A stretch of DNA of 37,742 nucleotides from Nitrospira sp. (GTDB lineage Bacteria > UBA9089 > CG2-30-40-21 > SBAY01): contig SBAY01000102.1 in the NCBI GenBank assembly GCA_005239945.1, positions 1-37,742 of the forward strand. The letters are read 5' to 3'. The number at the start of each line of letters is the position of its first letter. The first letter of the stretch is position 1. Under the pieces are notes generated by a model, which did not search any database, was not told the origin of the DNA, and saw only the letters and a program-made list of their open reading frames with translations. Below are positions 16,861 through 25,187 of the stretch, in pieces. Both the position numbers and the translations under genes were made by a program.

Positions 16861-18037
16861 ACCTCAGTGCCTCCACTGGATTAAGTTTGGCGGCTATGTA
16901 GGCTGGATAAACCCCAAAGAAGATGCCAACAAGACAGGAGAACCCAAATCCAAGAATAATGGCCAGACTTGAAATAAAAAAGGCAGTTTTAAACATAATA
17001 GAGATTATCAATACCAGACCAACGCTGGCCAATATCCCCATTCCACCACCGATTGAGCATAGGATTAAAGATTCTATCAAAAATTGCAAAAGGATATTGC
17101 CCTTCGTGGCACCACAGGCCTTTCTTATCCCAATCTCGCGCGTCCTCTCACGAACCGAGACAAGCATAATATTCATTATACCAATTCCTCCTACTAAAAT
17201 GGAAATTCCAGCAATACTACCTAAAACCATAGAAATAATACCCATGACCTTATCCAGCATCGAAAGGAGCTCATCCACTGAATGGACATCAAAATCATCC
17301 CTGCCACCAAATATTTGTCTGAGATGTTCTTTTATTCTCTTTTTGAGCAAAGGGATAGAAACCCCTTCCTTTGCCAGAAATTGCACGGCATATATATCCC
17401 GGCTGCCAAGCAGCCTCATAGCACAGGATGAAGGAATCCCTATGGCGGTATTGACATTTATGGGGCCAAATTCCATCTTATGCCCCATTACCCCAATTAC
17501 CCTGAAATATGTCCCCTCTACCTTAATCTCCTGACCCAGTTTCTTTGTCTTACCAAACAAGTCATAAAAAAGCTCCTTGCCAACTACACAAACCTTCTCG
17601 TAACGGTTGACCTCTTCCTTTGTGAACATTCTGCCGGAAGACGCCTTTATTCCCCTGACACGGAAAAAATTTTCCGGCACCCCAAAAACCGTTATTTGTT
17701 TCATCTTGCCTTTTACCTTTAAAGGTATTTGCATGAAGTGTACTGGGGAAAGGTCATCTACCTGTGGGATTATTTCCTTCATGGTCATAACCTGGTCCTC
17801 AGTCAAATAGGCAAACTTATCCGTCCTCGTCTCCATCTGAGCATTAAAAGCCATGACTATATTTGTCCCTGCCGTCAAAAACTCACTCAGGATAAGCTCT
17901 TTACCACCCTTTGAGATGGACAGGACAGTGGTGATGGCAAATACACCAATGACCATGCCCAGCATAGTCAGGCATGACCTCAGCTTATGCTGAATCAAAC
18001 TACTAAATGAAGAAGTGATACAATCCAAAAGGTTCAT
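16853..18037 (-). CDS. MacB/FtsX-type ABC transporter permease
   Basis: Inner-membrane permease of a MacB-like mechanotransmission exporter, here separate from its ATPase. The 394 aa have one N-terminal helix (LRSCLTMLGMVIGVFAITTV), a large periplasmic MacB core (about 45-265) and three C-terminal helices, with the conserved SVRERTREIGIRKACGATKG between the second and third, and a YPAYIAAKLNPVEALRYE C-terminus. The second gene of the operon, after the ATPase, it overlaps the TolC start by 8 nt. Such sets export lipids, peptides or macrolides; the substrate is unknown. Confidence 0.92.
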   Translation of the reverse strand: MNLLDCITSSFSSLIQHKLRSCLTMLGMVIGVFAITTVLSISKGGKELILSEFLTAGTNIVMAFNAQMETRTDKFAYLTEDQVMTMKEIIPQVDDLSPVHFMQIPLKVKGKMKQITVFGVPENFFRVRGIKASSGRMFTKEEVNRYEKVCVVGKELFYDLFGKTKKLGQEIKVEGTYFRVIGVMGHKMEFGPINVNTAIGIPSSCAMRLLGSRDIYAVQFLAKEGVSIPLLKKRIKEHLRQIFGGRDDFDVHSVDELLSMLDKVMGIISMVLGSIAGISILVGGIGIMNIMLVSVRERTREIGIRKACGATKGNILLQFLIESLILCSIGGGMGILASVGLVLIISIMFKTAFFISSLAIILGFGFSCLVGIFFGVYPAYIAAKLNPVEALRYE

Positions 18038-18050
18038 CTAATTCTCTTAA

Positions 18051-18089
18051 AAAGAATAAGTCTTATCTGACCTATAAGACCTATTCTTT
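18051..18089. repeat. GGACTTATA-word palindrome (copy 4)
   Basis: AAAGAATAAGTCTTATCTGA followed by CCTATAAGACCTATTCTTT. It fills the ATPase-permease spacer and provides the last codons (KE) and the TAG stop of the ATPase gene. Confidence 0.85.
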
Positions 18090-18761
18090 AATAATTCCCC
18101 CATCCTTCATCCTGATAATCCGTTGGGTATAGCCAGCAATATCTGCTTCATAGGTAACCAGAATTATGGTTCTACCCTTCTTGTTCAAACCACGCAATAT
18201 CTCCATTATCTCATGACTTGTCTGGCTGTCAAGGTTTCCTGTGGGCTCATCGGCACAGATAATCTCAGGGTTATTAACTAATGCCCTGGCAATAGCCACC
18301 CTCTGCTGTTCTCCGCCAGACATCTCCGATGGTTTATTCCGTAGTTTAGTGGAAAGACCTACCCTCTCAAGTGCCTCAGTAGTTATTCTCTTCCTGTTTT
18401 TCCTTAAAGTAGTGCAGGAGTATAATAAGGGTAACAGCACATTATCCATGGCACTCTGTCTTCCCAAAAGATTAAATGACTGAAAGATGAAACCAATCCT
18501 TTTATTTCTTATTCTGGTTAACTCTTTATCGCTATTTTTACCTATATCCTCTCCATCCAATAGATAGGTGCCGGATGTAGGACTATCAAGACAGCCGATG
18601 ATATTCATCAAGGTAGATTTTCCACTGCCAGAGGGCCCCATGATGGCTATGAACTCACCCCTATCAATGGATAGAGAGATTCCCTTCAAGGCAGGAAAGC
18701 CTGTCTTGCCCATAGGATAAACCTTTGTTATCTCCGTAAGCTTAATAAAATCAGGATTCAT
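18081..18761 (-). CDS. ABC transporter ATPase (MacB/LolD type) with altered H-loop
   Basis: ATPase partner of the FtsX-type permease. Walker A GPSGSGKST, Q-loop FIFQSFNLL, signature MSGGEQQR and Walker B IICADEPTGNLD are intact. The H-loop, normally VTHE, reads VTYE (codon TAT), so the switch histidine is replaced by tyrosine. This usually cripples hydrolysis, although substitutions are tolerated in some ABC proteins. I start at ATG 18761 (MNPDFIKLTEI, 226 aa) because GAGGAAAT stands directly upstream; the ORF track begins eight codons earlier at a TTG. It is the first gene of the efflux operon. Upstream is the nested repeat at 18802-19095, and no clear promoter is seen there. Confidence 0.92.
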   Translation of the reverse strand: MNPDFIKLTEITKVYPMGKTGFPALKGISLSIDRGEFIAIMGPSGSGKSTLMNIIGCLDSPTSGTYLLDGEDIGKNSDKELTRIRNKRIGFIFQSFNLLGRQSAMDNVLLPLLYSCTTLRKNRKRITTEALERVGLSTKLRNKPSEMSGGEQQRVAIARALVNNPEIICADEPTGNLDSQTSHEIMEILRGLNKKGRTIILVTYEADIAGYTQRIIRMKDGGIIKE

Positions 18762-18801
18762 TATTTCCTCGTCCAATAAAAGCAAGTAGAGTTCAAATGA
18801 T

Positions 18802-19095
18802 CTTCAATTCAGACATTAGACAATAGACATCCGATATTAGACTTAAGAGAGAAAAATGTTTGATGTCGTAACCGTTCAGGTTGTTTAGGCTATAGGTTGT
18901 AGACTGTTAGCTGTTGAGTATTGATGACCCAAAATCTTCTCGTTTTCCATGTTTTTGAGTTGCAATCAAAACCGTGGTTATCAAATTCCCTGAGTTTCAT
19001 ATCATCTCACATACCTCCGCCCTACAGCCTAAATGCCTACAGTCTATCTACCTGAACGGTTACCTGATGTCTATGGTCTAATGTCTGAATTGAAG
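18802..19095. repeat. Palindrome with a transposable element inserted in its loop
   Basis: Arms CTTCAATTCAGACATTAGAC plus AATAGACATC (18802-18831) and GATGTCTATGGTCTAATGTC plus TGAATTGAAG (19066-19095) pair over 30 bp with one mismatch. Between them lies the 196-bp GTAACC element, so the original palindrome had a short loop of about 35 nt. This accounts for nearly the whole 323-bp gap between the ATPase and rodA. Confidence 0.85.
18868..19063. mobile_element. Non-coding MITE-like element, copy 1 (196 bp)
   Basis: The 14-bp terminal inverted repeats GTAACCGTTCAGGT / ACCTGAACGGTTAC are perfect. Flanking 8-mers are TTGATGTC and CTGATGTC (7 of 8 identical), a near-perfect target duplication. The interior has no ORF and is nearly identical to 26142-26336. 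GTAA-starting ends with 8-bp duplications are known from the IS66 family, so mobilisation by an IS66-type transposase is an inference. Confidence 0.88.
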
Positions 19096-19108
19096 TTACT
19101 GGATACTA

Positions 19109-20428
19109 TCATAACAAGTATCTTCTTAACCGAATATTTAAGAGTATCCCTATGGAGACCATCGTAATAAAGAGCGAAGAACCTCCATAACTTACCAAAG
19201 GAAGTGTTAAGCCTGTTACCGGCATTATCCCTAAAGATATACCCACATTCAAAAAGACCTGAACCGCAAGCATCGTTACTATGCCTGCGGCCAATAAGCA
19301 ACCAAAGGTATCCCTTGAGGAAAAAGCAATAGATACACCTCGATAGATAATGACCAAAAAAAGGAATAATAGAATACTGGCACCTATAAATCCTAATTCC
19401 TCTCCTATGACCGAGAAAATAAAGTCTGATTGCCGTTCTGGCAAAAATCCCAGTTGACTTTGTGTCCCATGAAAAAGCCCCTTGCCAACTAACTTACCTG
19501 AGCCTATGGCAATCTTAGACTGATTGATATTATAACCGGCACTTAAAGGGTCAATCCCGGGGTCAATAAATACTACCAGCCGTTTCCTTTGATAATCCTT
19601 TAAAAATCCATCTGCCATTAAAGAAACAGTCAGGCTGACAGCAATAATGACAAAGATCAATCCAAAGACAGTAAATCGAATATTCTTTCTAAATAATTTT
19701 AAAATATAGTATGAACCTACCATAATTCCAAGCAAACAAATTAACAAGATAGCGGAATATTTAATGGAACTGATCCATGTATGTAAGAAATACAGAACAC
19801 TGGTGTTATGAATGGCATGAACATTCCCCCAACTTAAAAATAAAGTAAAGATTATAATTAAAATACTTATAGAAATCAAGGTGACCAAATAAACCTGTTT
19901 GGCACCTGTAATATAAAGCATGACGATAATTACTGGAAGAAAAACTAAGGTCGTGCCCAAATCAGGCTGCATGAGAATGAGTAAGACAGGTAGAGCAACT
20001 AATGTCGTTGGATAAATGAATTCGGAAATAGTCGTTAATCCTTCTCGTTTTGTGGATAGATATTCAGCTATGATAATAATGGTAGCTAATTTAGCAAATT
20101 CCGATGGCTGGAATGAAAAAGAACCTATAACTAACCAACTTCTGGCAGAACGAATCAAGGGCCCCCCAAACAAGACAAAGACTAATAAAAATATAGCTAA
20201 GATATAGATTATTCGGGAATATTTACCTAATAATTGATAATCGAATAGAACCGTACTCATTAACCCTAACAGCCCTATCCCAAACCAGAGGACTTGTTTA
20301 TACCACAGGACATTGCCTTCTAAGCTTTGAGTAGCACTATAAATTACAAGTATCCCTAAAAAAATAATTAGAAGCATCCCGATGAAGAGGACATAATCAA
20401 ATCCCCTTCTTAAGCTATAATTGAGCAT
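19109..20428 (-). CDS. rodA: RodA, SEDS peptidoglycan glycosyltransferase
   Basis: Lipid II polymerase of the elongasome, working with PBP2. About ten transmembrane helices; SEDS hallmarks include SFQPSEFAKLATIIIIAEYL, MQPDLGTTLVFLPV, the DPLSAGYNINQSKIAIGSGK loop and, near the C-terminus, GIMPVTGLTLPLVSYGGSSL. The ORF track begins at 20521, but the extra 31 residues (with IENRKSKIEN) are translated repeat DNA. AAGAGGT before ATG 20428 (MLNYSLRRGFDYVLF, 439 aa) is the better start. It is the last gene of the mreBCD-mrdA-rodA operon. Confidence 0.95.
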   Translation of the reverse strand: MLNYSLRRGFDYVLFIGMLLIIFLGILVIYSATQSLEGNVLWYKQVLWFGIGLLGLMSTVLFDYQLLGKYSRIIYILAIFLLVFVLFGGPLIRSARSWLVIGSFSFQPSEFAKLATIIIIAEYLSTKREGLTTISEFIYPTTLVALPVLLILMQPDLGTTLVFLPVIIVMLYITGAKQVYLVTLISISILIIIFTLFLSWGNVHAIHNTSVLYFLHTWISSIKYSAILLICLLGIMVGSYYILKLFRKNIRFTVFGLIFVIIAVSLTVSLMADGFLKDYQRKRLVVFIDPGIDPLSAGYNINQSKIAIGSGKLVGKGLFHGTQSQLGFLPERQSDFIFSVIGEELGFIGASILLFLFLVIIYRGVSIAFSSRDTFGCLLAAGIVTMLAVQVFLNVGISLGIMPVTGLTLPLVSYGGSSLFITMVSIGILLNIRLRRYLL

Positions 20429-20446
20429 AATCTTACCTCTTATGGA

Positions 20447-20513
20447 ATTTTCGATTTTCGATTTTCGATTTTCGATTGAGGATATAAGACCCCTCAATCC
20501 AAAATCCAAAATC
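20447..20513. repeat. Palindromic repeat, GATTTTCGATT word family (copy 1)
   Basis: The left arm has iterated TCGATTTTCGATT; the right arm CCTCAATCCAAAATCCAAAA carries the related word AATCCAAA. Because the arms carry C or G variants, pairing includes mismatches. It sits in the mrdA-rodA spacer. A second copy with perfect arms is at 31147-31229. Confidence 0.75.
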
Positions 20514-20523
20514 ATTATCACCG

Positions 20524-22323
20524 TTATTCCTCTTTTTCTTGTTTTTCTTCTTTAAACATAGACCAATCTATTTGTTCTAAAATTCTTCTGGCTACCGGGA
20601 CAGCCTCTATGCCTCCTTTGCCTCCATGTTCGACAACAACCGAAATAACTACCTTAGGGGATTCCACTGGAGCAAAGCACAAGAATAAGGCATGGTCTTC
20701 TCCAGTAGGATTTTGCACCGTCCCTGTTTTGCCGGCTATTCTAAGATTTGGGAGATATGCATTTCGTCCGGTACCATTAATCACAACACGCTCTAACCCT
20801 TCAAATAACACCTTTTGGGTCTGCTGTGATAAGGATATAATTTTCTTTACCCAGGGATTAAATACCTTTATATTTCCAGAGGAATCTATCATTCGTTTGA
20901 CTAATCGCGGGGTATAGACATGTCCTCCATTGACAATGACACTTAAAACATGAGCTAACTGTAATGGGGTAGTTAAAACAAACCCCTGTCCAATACTCAG
21001 AATAAGTGTATCTCCACCATACCATGATTTTCCATATCTTTTCTTTTTCCAATCACGTGTAGGGATTAACCCTGCGGCTTCGGAGGGAAGATCAATCCCT
21101 GTCTTAGCGCCTAATCCTACCTCCATAGCAAACTTCGAGATTTTATCTGCACCTAACTTATAACCTACTTGATAGAAAAAGATATTACAAGAGTGAGCCA
21201 GGGCATCTAGAATATTCATATCACCGTGTTTTTCTCGATGATAGCAAATAAATCTTTGATTTCCCAGCCAGTATATACCACCACAGGAATGTGTAGAGTC
21301 CTCTTTTATAATTTCCTTCTCTAAGGCACAGGCCGCTACAACAACCTTAAAAACAGAACCCGGGGGATATAATGCCTGAATACCACGATTAAGTAATGGA
21401 TAGCGTCTATCGGCGAATATCCTATTAGCCTGTTGCGGGGTCATATGTCTTAAGAAGATATTTGGGTCAAAACTCGGTTTACTCACCATGGCTAATATTT
21501 CACCATTATTAGGATTCATAATGACAATTGCCCCTGATTTTTCACCCAGGGCATCACTGGCTATTTCCTGTAATTGACGGTCAAGGGTTAAAACTAAATT
21601 ATTACCCGGTATAGGTTCCATATCACCTAAAACCTGCAATTGTCTCCCTCTGGCATCAACCTCGATTTGCTTTCCGCCATCCTTTCCCCTTAAGAATATA
21701 TCATAATATTCCTCTATCCCTGATTTACCAATCGAATCACCATATTTATATCCTTCAGCGTGTTTTTTTACCAATTCTTCCCGGCTGATTTCACCCAGAT
21801 AGCCTAAGATATGGGCACTCATAGTTCCATAAGGATAATATCGTTTTGGATTAACCTGAATGATAATACCCGGTAACTCTGTGGTTCGCTCAGCTACCCT
21901 GGTTAAAGTCTGGCGGTCAACATCCGGAATAATTATCATTGGCTCAAACGGTCGGTTTTTTTTAGCTAAAATTTTCTCCTTGACCTCTTCTAAATCAATT
22001 TCTACTATCTTTTTTAACTTGAGCAGGGTTTGTAATATCTCCTGTTCCGAAAGTCCTAATTGAATTATCGAGATGTCAAATGAAGGGACATCCTGGGCTA
22101 ACACCTGACCATTTCTATCATAGATCATCCCCCTGGAGGAAGTAATGGGTATCAGTCGAATGCGATTATTTTCCGATACCTTCCGATAATAACCCCCTTT
22201 TATTATCTGCAAATAACTTATTCTAACAATCAATATCATAAAGGAGATGATGATAATTATAGTTAATCGAACAAGTCTTTGCCGAAGGTTTTCTAATTCA
22301 GTTTGAGTAGGTTCGATTTGCAT
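20524..22323 (-). CDS. mrdA: Penicillin-binding protein 2 (elongasome transpeptidase)
   Basis: Class B PBP that cross-links peptidoglycan during side-wall growth. A single N-terminal membrane anchor (about 19-41) is followed by the PBP dimer domain with RGMIYDRNGQVLAQ (about 64-77) and the transpeptidase domain. The active-site motifs are SVFK in YPPGSVFKVVVA (the SxxK serine), SCN in AHSCNIFFYQ, and KTG in AGKTGTVQNP. The 599 aa are the usual MrdA length. AGGAG precedes the ATG. It precedes rodA, the standard pairing. Confidence 0.95.
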   Translation of the reverse strand: MQIEPTQTELENLRQRLVRLTIIIIISFMILIVRISYLQIIKGGYYRKVSENNRIRLIPITSSRGMIYDRNGQVLAQDVPSFDISIIQLGLSEQEILQTLLKLKKIVEIDLEEVKEKILAKKNRPFEPMIIIPDVDRQTLTRVAERTTELPGIIIQVNPKRYYPYGTMSAHILGYLGEISREELVKKHAEGYKYGDSIGKSGIEEYYDIFLRGKDGGKQIEVDARGRQLQVLGDMEPIPGNNLVLTLDRQLQEIASDALGEKSGAIVIMNPNNGEILAMVSKPSFDPNIFLRHMTPQQANRIFADRRYPLLNRGIQALYPPGSVFKVVVAACALEKEIIKEDSTHSCGGIYWLGNQRFICYHREKHGDMNILDALAHSCNIFFYQVGYKLGADKISKFAMEVGLGAKTGIDLPSEAAGLIPTRDWKKKRYGKSWYGGDTLILSIGQGFVLTTPLQLAHVLSVIVNGGHVYTPRLVKRMIDSSGNIKVFNPWVKKIISLSQQTQKVLFEGLERVVINGTGRNAYLPNLRIAGKTGTVQNPTGEDHALFLCFAPVESPKVVISVVVEHGGKGGIEAVPVARRILEQIDWSMFKEEKQEKEE

Positions 22324-22344
22324 AAGTATTCTCCTATTAATTGT

Positions 22345-22386
22345 TTATAGGACTTATAACTCTTATAGAACATATAAGTCCTATAA
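22345..22386. repeat. GGACTTATA-word palindrome (copy 5)
   Basis: Arms TTATAGGACTTAT and ATAAGTCCTATAA form a perfect 13-bp stem around an ACTCTTATAGAACAT-like loop. It fills the mreD-mrdA spacer. Confidence 0.88.
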
Positions 22387-22391
22387 TTCGC

Positions 22392-22856
22392 TTACCCTGT
22401 TTTTACCTTCCGAATTATAGGAAAGATAAGTATCCCCAGTAAGGTATTATAAAGGGCGATAAAAAGGCATCTATTTATTGTGGAAATTCCTAACATGCTT
22501 ATGGTTGATTGGAATGTAAAGATTAATAGGGATTGAATAAGGGTAAATATAAAAATCGACAGGGATATTGAAATCAAATTTTCTGCATAAACCTTTTTAA
22601 TATTACTGGTTATCAAACCAGTAATTAACTTGGTAAAGGCATTAATTCCAAAATTAATACCTGAAGAACTATCCTGCAAGATTCCCGCAATAAAACCTAT
22701 TAATCCTGATTCGAATGTGGAGTGGTTAAAGGAAAAAATGATGATGATAACCAACAGTAAATCAGGTTTTATTTCATAAATAGTTAAAATATTACCACAA
22801 ACCGTTTGGATGACTAAAGTTAAGATAATTATACCTAACCAAATTATCCAGTACAC
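22392..22856 (-). CDS. mreD: Rod shape-determining protein MreD
   Basis: A small (154 aa), very hydrophobic protein with about five transmembrane helices and the MreD signature IKPDLLLVIIIIFSF (about 29-43), followed by GLIGFIAGILQDSSSG (about 51-66). It is a membrane component of the elongasome. GTG start at 22856 with AGAGGG about 9 nt upstream. Identification rests partly on position between mreC and mrdA. Confidence 0.9.
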   Translation of the reverse strand: MYWIIWLGIIILTLVIQTVCGNILTIYEIKPDLLLVIIIIFSFNHSTFESGLIGFIAGILQDSSSGINFGINAFTKLITGLITSNIKKVYAENLISISLSIFIFTLIQSLLIFTFQSTISMLGISTINRCLFIALYNTLLGILIFPIIRKVKTG

Positions 22857-22920
22857 TCAATAATTCCCTCTACCATTTTTAAAATATGAGATATGGATTA
22901 CCTCATCACCATGAATAAAA

Positions 22921-23018
22921 TAGGTTATCACTTATCGGTGATCAGGTTATCGGTAAGGAAAACACAATAATCGGTTGCTTCTAATTACCGATTACTGACT
23001 ACCTGATTACCGACTACC
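22921..23018. repeat. Palindromic repeat, GGTAATC word family (copy 2)
   Basis: The left arm has TAGGTTATCACTTATCGGTG then ATCAGGTTATCGGTAA; the right arm has TTACCGATTACTGACTACCT then GATTACCGACTACC. The right arm encodes the last residues (GSR) and stop of MreC on the minus strand. The loop words (GGAAAACACAATAATCGGTT) recur at 26562-26585. Confidence 0.8.
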
Positions 23019-23867
23019 GCTCTCCTGCTCTGAGGCACAAGGGAGTTCTTTGTTTATAACTACGAGGACCTCTTCCAACTTAGAGAATTTAACGAATGGC
23101 AGGATATCCACTTCACGGAATAGCCCGCGGTCTTTTAATCCCACATGCACCACATAGCCAATAAATAATCCCTTTTGAAAAACTTCGCCATCTCCTGAGG
23201 TAACTACAATATCATTTTTAACTACATCTGCATCATAGGGTAGATATTTTAATTTACCGAATCTATAATTATCCCCTTCTATGACACCTTTTTCTTTAGA
23301 GCGTAGGATTTGAGCACCAATCATACTGTTCTGGTCATTAAGAAGTAAAACTGTGGCGGAATGGTTTTCTACTTCGATTACTCTCCCAACCAATCCTTCT
23401 TTTCCATCCTGATAGGTGACCACAGGAGCCAATTTATATATCCCCTCTTTTTTGCCCTTATCGATAATAATTGTATTAGCCCAGTTACTTGGGTCATAGC
23501 TAATAACCCTTGCGGCGATACTCTGATACGGAAGACGGTCTTTATATTCCAATAGTTTTTTAAGCCTTCTGTTTTCACTTATTGCCTCCTGCCATTCTTT
23601 GCGTTCAAGTGAAAATCTTCTTATTTCCTCTTTGAATTTTCGATTTTCAAGCCTGACTGATTGAATTTCATTAATGGCTGAGAAGAAGTCTTTTATCCCG
23701 TATTTTATTTGAAAAACTATGAGTTGAAAGGGAAGTAAGGCATTCATAATTCCCCGTTTTAAATATCCCGTGGACAAAGAGATATGAGTAGTCATCAAAA
23801 GAATAGAAACAGAAAGCAAAATAATCACAATATTAGTTCTGGCATGTCTCCAAAAGAAACTCGTCAT
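23007..23867 (-). CDS. mreC: Rod shape-determining protein MreC
   Basis: Periplasmic scaffold of the elongasome that activates PBP2. It has an N-terminal membrane helix (about 13-32), a coiled coil (about 60-110, LENRKFKEEIRRFSLERKEW) and the paired beta-barrel MreC domain with DPSNWANTIIIDKGKKEGIY (about 125-145) and VVTSGDGEVFQKGLFIG. 286 aa. The Shine-Dalgarno sequence AAGGAGTG lies 5 nt before an out-of-frame ATG (14-codon ORF) and about 14 nt from the mreC ATG. The C-terminal GSR and stop come from a GGTAATC-word palindrome. Confidence 0.92.
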   Translation of the reverse strand: MTSFFWRHARTNIVIILLSVSILLMTTHISLSTGYLKRGIMNALLPFQLIVFQIKYGIKDFFSAINEIQSVRLENRKFKEEIRRFSLERKEWQEAISENRRLKKLLEYKDRLPYQSIAARVISYDPSNWANTIIIDKGKKEGIYKLAPVVTYQDGKEGLVGRVIEVENHSATVLLLNDQNSMIGAQILRSKEKGVIEGDNYRFGKLKYLPYDADVVKNDIVVTSGDGEVFQKGLFIGYVVHVGLKDRGLFREVDILPFVKFSKLEEVLVVINKELPCASEQESGSR

Positions 23868-23902
23868 CAGAATTCATTTCACTCCTTCGGGGGCAAGTAG
23901 AC

Positions 23903-23947
23903 AGGTAATCGGTTATCAGGTAAGTATTTACCGATAACCCATTACCT
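23903..23947. repeat. Palindromic repeat, GGTAATC word family (copy 3)
   Basis: Left AGGTAATCGGTTATCAGGTA, right TTACCGATAACCCATTACCT, loop of a few nt. A compact hairpin in the mreB-mreC spacer. Confidence 0.85.
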
Positions 23948-23954
23948 TCCCTAT

Positions 23955-25031
23955 TTAACTACCTTCTTCTCCTTTTCTAAGTGATTCAGTGGACCATCTT
24001 ATCCCCCCTTTTTTTCGTGCCCGTTGTAAATTTCTTAATTCATCCAGATATCTACCTGTTCCAATAACTACACATCGCAATGGGTCATCAGATAAGACAA
24101 CAGGTAATCTTGTTTCTTGAGAAAGTAGTCTGTCTAATTCTCGTAATAGAGCCCCACCCCCTGTTAGAACTATACCTCGGTCAACAATATCTGAGGCAAG
24201 TTCCGGAGGGGTCTCTTCTAAGGCAGTTTTAACTACCTCAACAATAAAACTAATCGGTTCTTTTAATGCCTCGCGAACCTCTTCTGATGTGATTCTAAGT
24301 GTTCTTGGTAATCCTGTCATCGTATCCCGGCCTTTTATTTCCATCGATTGCTCTTCTGGTAAGGGATAGGCAGATCCAATTTTAATCTTAAGATCCTCTG
24401 CAGTGCGTTCTCCAATTAAAAGTGAATGGGTTTTTTTAGTATACTGGATCAATGCCTCATCCATTTCATTGCCGGCAATACGAATAGATTTACTGACCAC
24501 CATTCCTCCCAGAGAGATAACCGCTACCTCTGTTGTTCCACCACCTATATCGACAATCATATTTCCAGCCGGTTCATAGACCTGAATATTAGAACCAATA
24601 GCCGCCGCCATAGGTTCTTCAATCAAAAATACCTCTCTTGCCCCAGCCTGTTCTGCGGCTTCCCTGACTGCTCGTCTTTCTACCTCAGTTATTCCAGATG
24701 GAACACCAATGACAATTCGAGGTCGAACTAATGCCTTGCGATTATGCACCTTAGTAATAAAATGTCTAATCATCCGCTCGGTAATCTCAAAATCTGCAAT
24801 TACCCCATCCCTCAATGGTCTAATAGCAATAATATCACCAGGTGTGCGACCTAACATCCGTTTAGCCTCTTCTCCGATAGCTAAAACGGTTCTTGATTCT
24901 CGATCAATAGCCACCACCGATGGTTCAGAAAGCACAATCCCTACATCTTTTACATGAACTAATGTATTGGCTGTCCCTAAGTCTATACCAATATCATTGG
25001 AAAACAAACCAAGTAAGTTATTAAATAGCAT
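23955..25031 (-). CDS. mreB: Actin-like cell-shape protein MreB
   Basis: ATP-dependent membrane-associated filament that organises side-wall synthesis. It carries the phosphate-1 motif [16 protein letters not shown] (about 13-28), [20 protein letters not shown] (about 108-127), the phosphate-2 motif [18 protein letters not shown] (about 160-177) and the adenosine motif [18 protein letters not shown] (about 292-309). 358 aa, slightly longer than average because of a basic C-terminal tail. It has an N-terminal amphipathic [11 protein letters not shown]. Shine-Dalgarno AAGGGGTGG. It is the first gene of the shape operon. Confidence 0.97.
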   Translation of the reverse strand: MLFNNLLGLFSNDIGIDLGTANTLVHVKDVGIVLSEPSVVAIDRESRTVLAIGEEAKRMLGRTPGDIIAIRPLRDGVIADFEITERMIRHFITKVHNRKALVRPRIVIGVPSGITEVERRAVREAAEQAGAREVFLIEEPMAAAIGSNIQVYEPAGNMIVDIGGGTTEVAVISLGGMVVSKSIRIAGNEMDEALIQYTKKTHSLLIGERTAEDLKIKIGSAYPLPEEQSMEIKGRDTMTGLPRTLRITSEEVREALKEPISFIVEVVKTALEETPPELASDIVDRGIVLTGGGALLRELDRLLSQETRLPVVLSDDPLRCVVIGTGRYLDELRNLQRARKKGGIRWSTESLRKGEEGS

Positions 25032-25053
25032 TATTTACCACCCCTTCTTTATA

Positions 25054-25146
25054 AAAATTAAAAATTATGAATTAAAAATTAAAAATTGAGGAATTACGAA
25101 TTAAAATTCCTCAATTTTTAATTTTTAATTCATAATTTTTAATTTT
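25054..25146. repeat. Perfect 42-bp-stem palindrome in the mreB leader (AAAAATT family, copy 2)
   Basis: Arms 25054-25095 and 25105-25146 are exact reverse complements over 42 bp with a 9-nt loop. It lies between the predicted mreB promoter and its Shine-Dalgarno sequence, so it would be transcribed into the 5' leader. Same words as 8517-8595 and 26813-26907. Confidence 0.92.
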
Positions 25147-25158
25147 GTGTCCTGATAT

Positions 25159-25187
25159 ACTATACCAAAAATAGCGTTAGTTGTCAA
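25159..25187 (-). promoter_or_regulatory. Promoter of the mreBCD-mrdA-rodA operon
   Basis: Minus strand TTGACA (25187-25182), 17-bp spacer, TATAGT (25164-25159). It starts directly after the stop codon of the upstream TPR gene and gives a leader of about 120 nt containing the 42-bp hairpin. Confidence 0.78.

Noticed and set aside
16923-17534. 203-aa plus-strand ORF opposite the permease
   Set aside because: It is fully antisense to a conserved MacB permease and shows no domain; a shadow ORF.
20429-20521. N-terminal extension of RodA in the ORF track
   Set aside because: It is translated GATTTTCGATT repeat DNA; the ribosome binding site and conserved N-terminus place the start at 20428.
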